11,317 nt of DNA. It comes from Chloroflexota bacterium (lineage in GTDB: Bacteria; Chloroflexota; Dormibacteria; CF-121). Positions 6,789-11,317 of this stretch are shown one piece after another. Position 1 is the stretch's first letter, and each line of letters starts with the position of its first letter. The position numbers were made by a program, and so were the translations under genes. The notes under the pieces are model-generated. The model was not told the DNA's origin. It did no database searches and saw only the letters and a program-made list of their open reading frames with translations. The stretch covers positions 1 through 11,317 of the forward strand of contig VBFX01000014.1 in assembly GCA_005889395.1 (NCBI GenBank). Reading direction: 5' to 3'.

Positions 6789-7439
6789 CTAAAAACCGAG
6801 CACTTCGTCGACCAAGACCACGGTGATCCGCCCCGGGGTGATCTCCCGGTTGATAACGAGAACCTTGTTCACCGCGCTGCGTACGCCGTATGCAGCCTGG
6901 GCGCGGGCGTCTTCGAGCCGATACGCGTATTCGTTGATGCGAAGGAGACCTTCCTCGAGGTCGGGCACGATCTTCTGCGTCCCGACGACGAAAATGACTC
7001 GTCCGGCGCCGCTGACATAAGGCCCGAGCTGGCTGCCGCTCATGGACGCCGCGAGCAGCGACCCGGTCTCAGTCACTGCATGGACGCTCCCGAGCATGAC
7101 ATCCGGCGCCGCGCCGATGCGGCGAATCTCGTGGGCTTCCGTCTCGCGATCCATGCTCCAGATCCGCGGGCGGAGCGCCCCGTAGCGACCGGACTTTTCG
7201 ATCTCGTACGTGATACCCAACACATCGAGCGTTTGCGAGGCCCCCTGGTGCACCAGGGAAGCGTCAGGGATGAGGTCCAGGACAATCCGCTTTGCCGCGG
7301 CGGCGTTCGACGCCCGAAGGACCTTGATCCCATTCGCCTCGAGGGCGGCCATGGTTCTTTTCACTCGGACGTCGTCCGCCCTGGTGCCCCACCGCCGGGT
7401 CAGTGAACCATCCGGGTCGACTTCGACTTCTTTGATCAT
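6789..7439 (-). CDS. LUD-domain (LutC/YkgG-like) protein
   Basis: 216 residues from ATG 7439. The LUD domain is known from LutB/LutC, iron-sulfur-linked lactate oxidation proteins. Here it stands alone, without LutA or LutB neighbours, so lactate utilisation cannot be assumed. The diagnostic core is GSVHAVTETGSLLAAS (117-132), GSQLGPY (135-141), VIFVVGTQKIVPDLEEGL (148-165) and the helix RINEYAYRLEDARAQ (167-181). The start is decided by GAAGGA (7454-7449 on the minus strand), 9 nt before ATG 7439; a longer in-frame start at 7517 would run through the operator region and is unlikely. It is the first gene of a two-gene operon with the Gal80-like oxidoreductase and is divergent from marR, 66 nt away. 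Confidence 0.88.
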   Translation of the reverse strand: MIKEVEVDPDGSLTRRWGTRADDVRVKRTMAALEANGIKVLRASNAAAAKRIVLDLIPDASLVHQGASQTLDVLGITYEIEKSGRYGALRPRIWSMDRETEAHEIRRIGAAPDVMLGSVHAVTETGSLLAASMSGSQLGPYVSGAGRVIFVVGTQKIVPDLEEGLLRINEYAYRLEDARAQAAYGVRSAVNKVLVINREITPGRITVVLVDEVLGF

Positions 7440-7505
7440 CCGCAAATTTCCTTCGATAATCGATATACTTGCAACTACAAGCAGTTTACCTGCTGGTGAT
7501 TGCAT
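7440..7505. promoter_or_regulatory. Divergent promoter region between LUD gene and marR
   Basis: This AT-rich 66-bp stretch separates the divergent starts. A plus-strand -10 candidate, TATACT (7464-7469), overlaps a minus-strand candidate, TATATC (7467-7462). The second would start transcription near 7455, just before the GAAGGA ribosome site of the LUD gene. The plus-strand one would start near 7476, giving about a 30-nt leader with GGTGA (7495-7499) 6 nt before ATG 7506. Neither has a good -35. Two palindromes overlap these elements. Confidence 0.55.
7468..7481. promoter_or_regulatory. MarR-type operator 1 (imperfect palindrome)
   Basis: CTTGCAACTACAAG has CTTG/CAAG ends and matches operator 2 at 10 of 14 positions. 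It lies at the overlapping divergent -10 elements, where a bound repressor would block both directions. Its centre is 31 bp from that of operator 2, about three helical turns. Confidence 0.5.
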
Positions 7506-7512
7506 ATGCAAG
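7499..7512. promoter_or_regulatory. MarR-type operator 2 (perfect TTGCATATGCAA palindrome)
   Basis: TTGCATATGCAA (7500-7511) is a perfect 12-bp palindrome spanning the marR start codon (ATG 7506-7508). The size and TTGCA...TGCAA form resemble MarR-family sites. Binding here would block elongation or initiation of its own gene, consistent with autorepression. Confidence 0.55.
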
Positions 7513-7958
7513 TACATTCAAAACCGGACGCAGCCGCTCATTTCGATCGAATCGTGGCAAGGGCGGTGCCGGGCGGGCGTGGCTTGCATGCGTGGGACGC
7601 GCTGCTCCGTGCCCACGCCACGCTTTTACGCGAGCTCGAGACCGACCTCGAAAGCAAGACCGGTCTGGCCCTGGCCGACTTCGACGTGCTGGCTCAGCTG
7701 GCCATGGCTGGAGGCTCGCTGCGGATGACAGAACTGGCGGACCGTGCCCTCATCTCGCGCTCCGGCATGACTCGGCGCGTCACCCGGCTCGTTCACGAAG
7801 GCCTGGTGCGTCGTGCCCACGCTGATGCCGACGCGCGCGGGGTCGTGGTCCAGTTGACAAAGTCCGGCCGTTCTCGAGAGCGCCCTCGCCAAGGTCACCC
7901 TCGACTGCACCTTTGGCTAAGACGTAGACGCGCCGCCGACGGCGAGCCGGAGCCCTAA
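7506..7958 (+). CDS. MarR-family transcriptional regulator with disrupted C-terminus
   Basis: 150 residues as read. The winged helix is clear: LALADFDVLAQLAMAGGSLRMTELADRALISRSGMTRRVTRLVHEGLVRR (about 56-105), then the wing ADADARGVVVQLTKSGR (108-122 or so). MarR proteins normally continue with a leucine-rich dimerisation helix after LT..GR. Here the frame instead gives SRERPRQGHPRLHLWLRRRRAADGEPEP, which is basic and unlike the family. Removing one T at 7871/7872 gives LESALAKVTLDCTFG and a stop at 7918-7920, a better match to the helix but still short (137 residues). So the gene is frameshifted, truncated or carries a sequencing error. ATG 7506 has GGTGA 6 nt upstream; TTG 7500 in frame is less likely. 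The ligand is unknown; it probably controls itself and the divergent LUD/oxidoreductase pair. Confidence 0.82.
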   Translation: MQVHSKPDAAAHFDRIVARAVPGGRGLHAWDALLRAHATLLRELETDLESKTGLALADFDVLAQLAMAGGSLRMTELADRALISRSGMTRRVTRLVHEGLVRRAHADADARGVVVQLTKSGRSRERPRQGHPRLHLWLRRRRAADGEPEP

Positions 7959-8899
7959 GGGCGGAGACCGTCCGGTAGGACTCGGTACACGCCGTTGATA
8001 GTGGTCACCCAAAGCACCCCATCGCCGTAAGCGACGCCGCCGAACGCATCCGGAACCAGGAGCGAGCCAGCGATCTGGTTAGTGGCCGGGTCGATCCGCG
8101 ACACGCCGCCGGCATATATGTAGTGGCCATCGGTGGCCAGCCCCAACGGCGTCTGGTTGGCCGCAAGATGCAAGATGGCGATCACTGAGTTGGTGACTGG
8201 GTCGATACGAGTCACACTCGCGAATCGCTGGCTGGCAACCCAGAGGGACCCGAAGGCGGCGACGAGGCCCTCCGGCGCGGGTGCGACCGGGATGCGCGCG
8301 GTGATCAGCCCGGTGGCCAGATCCAGACGGACCAGGGCGCCTGCGCTGTTGCCGACGATCCAGGCGGAACCGGCGAACGCCGTGACGCCCTCGGCGCCGC
8401 CCACGGTATCGAAGCTACCCGCCACGCGGTTCGTGGTCGGGTCTATGCGGACCAGCCGGGTGTCCTCGTAGGAGTCGACCCAGACCGAGCCCTCGCCGCT
8501 GCCCAAGTTCTCAGGAAGGATGCCGACTGGAATGGTCGCCAGCGTCTTGCCGCTGTCCGGGTCGAGGCGGACGACCGCCCGGGTGTCGTTCCTAGTTGCC
8601 CAGATCGAGCCGAAGGCGGACAGTACGGCCGTCGGCAGCCGCCGGGCCGCCTTGGGATCGCCGATCACGTAGCGACGTGTGGCCCCGGTCCGGGCGTCCA
8701 CCCGGACCACCGAGCCATCCTCATTGTCGCCGACCCAGCCGGCGCCATAGCCGGCCGTCAGGTTCCAGTGCGCCAAGCCGATGTGGATCAAGCCACTCAG
8801 CGGCGCGGCCAACGCGGTCGGAGAGGGCGCCGCCCCACCCGCTCCCGTGCACGACACCAGGACAACGGCCGCCAGGAGAGCGGCCAGCCGGGCTATCAA
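7955..8899 (-). CDS. Beta-propeller lipoprotein with YVTN/NHL-like repeats
   Basis: 314 residues with a lipoprotein signal peptide: MIARLAALLAAVVLVSC, lipobox LVSC, lipidated Cys at 17, then a Ala/Pro/Ser-rich linker to about 35. The rest is built of about six to seven repeats of some 45 residues, each with G-[AGSV]-x-W (e.g. GSIW 97, GSVW 137, GSAW 177, GSLW 217, GVLW 294) followed by V.R[IVL]D..T[GN] (64-72, 109-117, 149-157, 189-197, 229-237, 267-274). This is a propeller like those of virginiamycin B lyase/SMP-30/YVTN proteins; no enzymatic residues can be pinned down, and a surface binding role is likely. The start is TTG 8899, since an in-frame TAA lies 3 codons upstream; TAAACT sits exactly 6 nt before it. 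Its 3' end overlaps the marR stop by 4 nt on the opposite strand. Confidence 0.88.
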   Translation of the reverse strand: MIARLAALLAAVVLVSCTGAGGAAPSPTALAAPLSGLIHIGLAHWNLTAGYGAGWVGDNEDGSVVRVDARTGATRRYVIGDPKAARRLPTAVLSAFGSIWATRNDTRAVVRLDPDSGKTLATIPVGILPENLGSGEGSVWVDSYEDTRLVRIDPTTNRVAGSFDTVGGAEGVTAFAGSAWIVGNSAGALVRLDLATGLITARIPVAPAPEGLVAAFGSLWVASQRFASVTRIDPVTNSVIAILHLAANQTPLGLATDGHYIYAGGVSRIDPATNQIAGSLLVPDAFGGVAYGDGVLWVTTINGVYRVLPDGLRP

Positions 8900-8905
8900 G
8901 AGCTG

Positions 8906-8933
8906 AGTTTAGCTGCCTGCCCGGAGACAGCAA
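8906..8933 (-). promoter_or_regulatory. Promoter candidate of the propeller lipoprotein gene
   Basis: On the minus strand TTGCTG (8933-8928) and TAAACT (8911-8906) are separated by 16 nt. The -10 ends 6 nt before the TTG start at 8899, so the transcript would be leaderless. Confidence 0.45.
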
Positions 8934-8934
8934 T

Positions 8935-8986
8935 CCAGCGGACCGGGATTGGCGCGGTCGCTGTCAGCGGCCGGACCATCCGCTGG
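8935..8986. terminator. Nested hairpin between propeller gene and S9 peptidase gene
   Basis: The outer arms CCAGCGGA (8935-8942) and TCCGCTGG (8979-8986) pair perfectly, and GGTCGC (8956-8961) pairs with GCGGCC (8967-8972, one G-T wobble) inside them. CTTTTT follows the outer arm on the plus strand. It begins 25 nt downstream of the S9 peptidase stop on the minus strand, where no T-run follows. It may terminate S9 transcription weakly, or stop plus-strand antisense readthrough. Confidence 0.4.
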
Positions 8987-9010
8987 CTTTTTGGCTGTGC
9001 CGCCTTGGGA

Positions 9011-10783
9011 CTACCTTGGCCCCTGACCGAGCAGATGCTCCTCTAGGAAGGCGAGGATCCGGGTGTTGGAGCTGACTTGGTTGCCGAGCTTGACGACACC
9101 ATGGCCCTCATCATCGAACACCATGATTTCCGCGTTTGGCGCCTTCTCCGCGATGAGCTCGGACTCCTGAACTGGAACCCTCGGATCATTTCTTCCGTGA
9201 ATGATGAGGAGGGGCGCCGTGATTGTGTGGGCAGCGTGGATCGGGCTGATCTGGTGAAGAAACTCCGCTTCGGCTCCCTCGGGATCGCCATACTCACGCT
9301 TGCGAATAATCCCCCGCCATGGGGGCATGTTTTTGAAGAACGTGTGCCAGTCGGCGATTCCGACGATGTCGACGCCGGCGTCCCAGAGGTCTGGATCTTC
9401 GACGAGGACCGCGAGTGTCATGAAGCCGCCGTAGGAGCCGCCCATCGCGGCCGTTTTCGTCGCCTGGCCCGTCCGCCTCAGATGGCGAGCGGCCTCGCAG
9501 CCATCCCTGACTGCGTCCCACCTGAGCGTCCGGTCATCCAGGCTTTGGAAACGGAACCCATACCCGGTGGAGCCGCGAACATTGGGCAGGAGAACGTTGA
9601 CGCCAATGCCGGTCAAAAGATGGACGATCGGAACGTACTGGCCGCGGCTCTGACCCTCGGGGCCGCCATGGAACTGGACCACCACCGGCCGAGGGCTGCT
9701 GTCCCTCCGGTACAGGAGGCAGTGAATCTCGAGACCATCGACGCTTGTGTACTTGGTCTCGACGGGCTTGATGAGCTCCATGAACCCTTGGTCGTCGCTG
9801 ATATGGGTCCAGCGGCGGTCAGACGGCCACTCGTAGACCTCGGCAGGATGTATCGGGTGCTCCCAGCTTGCGAATACAGAGCGATCGTCGTGACTCCAGC
9901 TGAGGTGGTAGCTCGGAGGCCCGGTGATGTCCGACAGAACGAGGCCACCCTTCCAGCCGAGGTGGTCACTCGTCTCGCCACTCGTCAGCTCGACGATTCG
10001 TATGTCGTCGTAAACACCCTGATTCACGACCGCTATTGCCCGCCGACCGGCATGATCGACGGTGTACCCCTCGACGTCGCGTTCTTCGTCAATGAGCCAG
10101 CGCTTGACCACCTCCGGTCGTTCAGGATCGACCTCGGCGAGGCCCATGAAGTCGCGGTCGCCGGCGTCGGTCCGCATGAACATCCCGCTCGCCGTCCACC
10201 TGATCTCGCTGACTCGGCGGGCATCGGGCAGGAGCCGAGTCATGGTGCCATCCCGCTCCAGAATGTGCGGCTCCGTCCAACTGCCAAACACCTTGTTGAC
10301 GACCGCGCGCATTCCGTCGCGACTCCAATCCTCCCAGGACCAATAGTCGCCTGGGGTTGCCCACACGGTCAGTTCGTTGGTCAGGAGGTCGAGCTCGCCC
10401 AGGCTGACATCTCGCCCGCCGCCGGCGTTCCAGCCAAGTCCCACACGTCTGCGATCCGGGTGCAGAGTGACGCTCTGATGGACGGCCCTCAAGTCCTTGG
10501 TCAGCGCGCGGAGGCCACCATCTGGCTCGACCATGCTCAACTGCCAAATCTCGCTCCCGCCGCGGTCGTGGCGAACGAGCAGGCCAAGATCTGTCCACGC
10601 GTGGGGCAAGGTTCTGTCTCCGGAATCGGCGAGCAGTCGCGGCGTGCCTCCTGGACGGTCGAGATAGAAGGTTTTCTGGTGGCCGTCGAAGTTGGAGGCG
10701 AACGCGAGCCCCCCATCCGGCCCGGGTAACGGTCGGGTGGCGCGTGCGACTTTCAGGAGTCGAGCAAGGTTTGACGTATTCAT
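9011..10783 (-). CDS. S9-family prolyl-oligopeptidase-like serine peptidase
   Basis: 590 residues. An N-terminal beta-propeller (about 1-340) precedes an alpha/beta-hydrolase domain (about 345-590), as in acylaminoacyl peptidases and dipeptidyl-peptidase-like S9 enzymes, which cleave short peptides. Catalytic residues are all present: Ser450 in GGSYGGF, Asp533 in IHGRNDPRVP and His561 in DDEGHGV. HGGPEGQ (372-378) is the oxyanion region and NVRGSTGYG (401-409) the typical following strand. No signal peptide is visible, so it is probably cytoplasmic. ATG 10783 has no Shine-Dalgarno sequence; GATAAC (10795-10790) ends 6 nt before it. It is flanked by hairpins on both sides, so probably transcribed alone. 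The exact peptide specificity cannot be read. Confidence 0.93.
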   Translation of the reverse strand: MNTSNLARLLKVARATRPLPGPDGGLAFASNFDGHQKTFYLDRPGGTPRLLADSGDRTLPHAWTDLGLLVRHDRGGSEIWQLSMVEPDGGLRALTKDLRAVHQSVTLHPDRRRVGLGWNAGGGRDVSLGELDLLTNELTVWATPGDYWSWEDWSRDGMRAVVNKVFGSWTEPHILERDGTMTRLLPDARRVSEIRWTASGMFMRTDAGDRDFMGLAEVDPERPEVVKRWLIDEERDVEGYTVDHAGRRAIAVVNQGVYDDIRIVELTSGETSDHLGWKGGLVLSDITGPPSYHLSWSHDDRSVFASWEHPIHPAEVYEWPSDRRWTHISDDQGFMELIKPVETKYTSVDGLEIHCLLYRRDSSPRPVVVQFHGGPEGQSRGQYVPIVHLLTGIGVNVLLPNVRGSTGYGFRFQSLDDRTLRWDAVRDGCEAARHLRRTGQATKTAAMGGSYGGFMTLAVLVEDPDLWDAGVDIVGIADWHTFFKNMPPWRGIIRKREYGDPEGAEAEFLHQISPIHAAHTITAPLLIIHGRNDPRVPVQESELIAEKAPNAEIMVFDDEGHGVVKLGNQVSSNTRILAFLEEHLLGQGPR

Positions 10784-10789
10784 GCGTGT

Positions 10790-10795
10790 GTTATC
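10790..10795 (-). promoter_or_regulatory. -10-like hexamer of the S9 peptidase gene
   Basis: GATAAC on the minus strand, 4 of 6 to TATAAT, ends 6 nt before ATG 10783, the same spacing as at the nitrilase and propeller genes. No -35 is evident. Confidence 0.35.
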
Positions 10796-10855
10796 GATTT
10801 CATGGGCGGTCTGCTACTCGCCGGGCCCCTTAAAGGCCATCGATCGACGGAAGTC

Positions 10856-10870
10856 GGAGTTCAAAACTAC
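10856..10870 (+). repeat. Interspersed repeat fragment, copy D
   Basis: GGAGTTCAAAACT is identical to the first 13 nt of copy C. After that the sequence changes to ACCGCGCGCC. It lies between the S9 peptidase start and the BNR gene stop, in the same orientation as the other copies, 67 nt beyond the BNR stop and next to a hairpin. Confidence 0.6.
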
Positions 10871-10877
10871 CGCGCGC

Positions 10878-10902
10878 CCGGCCAGGCCCATTGCCTGGCC
10901 GG
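10878..10902 (-). terminator. 10-bp GC hairpin downstream of the BNR/sialidase-like gene
   Basis: CCGGCCAGGC (10878-10887) and GCCTGGCCGG (10893-10902) pair perfectly over a CCATT loop. It lies 35 nt past the stop of the minus-strand gene. On that strand it is followed by GCGCGCGGTAGTTTTG, so a T-run comes only about ten nt later, where the copy D fragment supplies TTTTGAAC. It is a probable but non-canonical terminator. Confidence 0.55.
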
Positions 10903-10936
10903 AGCGTTGTCGGTCGCGTCTGGTTCCTAGTCGCGC

Positions 10937-11317
10937 CTACGCATGGTGGTGGCCGATGATGCACGGCCCGGAGGTCTGGTTGGCCGCGCGGAGTTTGTTG
11001 ACGGTGTTGTCGTCGGCGTAGGCGATGTGCGCGCATCCCGATGTATCCAGCGTCTCCATGATGAAGTCGAGCAGGTTGCGATTCGAGCTCGGCGCCAGGC
11101 AGAAGATGCCCAGGTTGCAGATGTCACCGATGTGCATCGGTGTGGTCGTGATCTGACTGGTAGACCAGGTCGCGCTGCTGGGGCTCAAGGTCAGGTTGGT
11201 CGACTGCGCCGCGTACAGATTCCATGGGCAGGCCGGCGGATAGTTGGTCGGATTCCCGTTTGCCGGACCGGGTCCTGCGCAACCGCCAGGGTTGGCTTTG
11301 CCGAATGCGTCGGTCGG
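10937..11317 (-). CDS. Exported BNR/sialidase-like protein, C-terminal part
   Basis: The frame is open from the right edge for 126 residues to TAG 10939-10937; the N-terminus is outside the window. The end region MHIGDICNLGIFC ... RNLLDFIMETLDTSGCAHIAYADDN resembles the C-terminal part of bacterial exo-sialidase/BNR-repeat proteins, where GD.C..G..C...R.LLDF and IAY.D recur in a beta-propeller. Four to six cysteines (TCAGP, PACPW, DICN, FCLAP, SGCAH, GPCII) suggest disulfides and thus an extracytoplasmic location. The catalytic residues are not in this fragment. Supported by codon-like composition and clear domain flavour, but identification is from memory. Confidence 0.6.
   Translation of the reverse strand, partial: PTDAFGKANPGGCAGPGPANGNPTNYPPACPWNLYAAQSTNLTLSPSSATWSTSQITTTPMHIGDICNLGIFCLAPSSNRNLLDFIMETLDTSGCAHIAYADDNTVNKLRAANQTSGPCIIGHHHA

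Noticed and set aside
7440..7517. Longer LUD start at 7517
   Set aside because: It would run through both operators and promoter elements, whereas ATG 7439 has a good Shine-Dalgarno sequence at proper spacing.
9077..10729. 550-codon open frame on the plus strand over the S9 peptidase gene
   Set aside because: It mirrors the minus-strand peptidase, whose family motifs and triad are clear; its translation shows no domain pattern.

Overview
This is an 11.3 kb GC-rich bacterial window with short transcription units, no rRNA or tRNA that I can see, no transposase and no CRISPR array. Several genes appear to start without a Shine-Dalgarno sequence. In four of them a -10-like hexamer (TAAAGT, TAAACT, GATAAC, TAAAAT) sits only 6 to 8 nt before the start codon, which suggests leaderless mRNAs. 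Together with the high GC, GTG/TTG starts and the mix of families, this fits a soil Actinomycetota or Chloroflexota/Dormibacterota-type organism; that placement is inference and I would not name a species.

Left part (1-3230). On the minus strand lie a lipoprotein with beta-propeller-like motifs, whose 3' end runs off the left edge and which carries an almost perfect 45-bp in-frame duplication, and a small five-helix membrane protein. On the plus strand is a complete nitrilase with an intact Glu-Lys-Cys triad. The long non-coding stretches here hold three copies of a 35-bp interspersed repeat. One copy is extended into a 48-bp palindrome. A fragment of the same repeat lies near the right end, beside a strong hairpin.

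Middle part (3231-7958). A tightly packed plus-strand trio encodes a small cupin, a LmbE/PIG-L-type zinc deacetylase and a TIM-barrel glycoside-hydrolase-like protein. The genes overlap by 34 nt (or are separated by 2 nt) and by 1 nt, so they are probably one operon acting on a sugar conjugate. It converges on a minus-strand pair, a LUD-domain protein followed with no gap by a Gfo/Idh/MocA oxidoreductase. That oxidoreductase looks like yeast Gal80 and has EWP where dehydrogenases have EKP. A MarR-family gene is divergent from this pair. The 66-bp intergenic region contains two related palindromes whose centres are 31 bp apart, which suggests that MarR controls both itself and the LUD/oxidoreductase pair. 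The MarR C-terminus looks frameshifted or eroded.

Right part (7955-11317). All genes are on the minus strand: a beta-propeller lipoprotein with YVTN/NHL-like repeats, an S9-family prolyl-oligopeptidase-like peptidase with intact Ser-Asp-His triad, and the C-terminal 126 residues of an exported BNR/sialidase-like protein that enters from the right edge. Hairpins lie between these genes. I see no single spectacular system. The strongest unexplained signals are the repeat family, the MarR operator pair with the Gal80-like/LUD operon, the leaderless-start pattern and the in-frame duplication.
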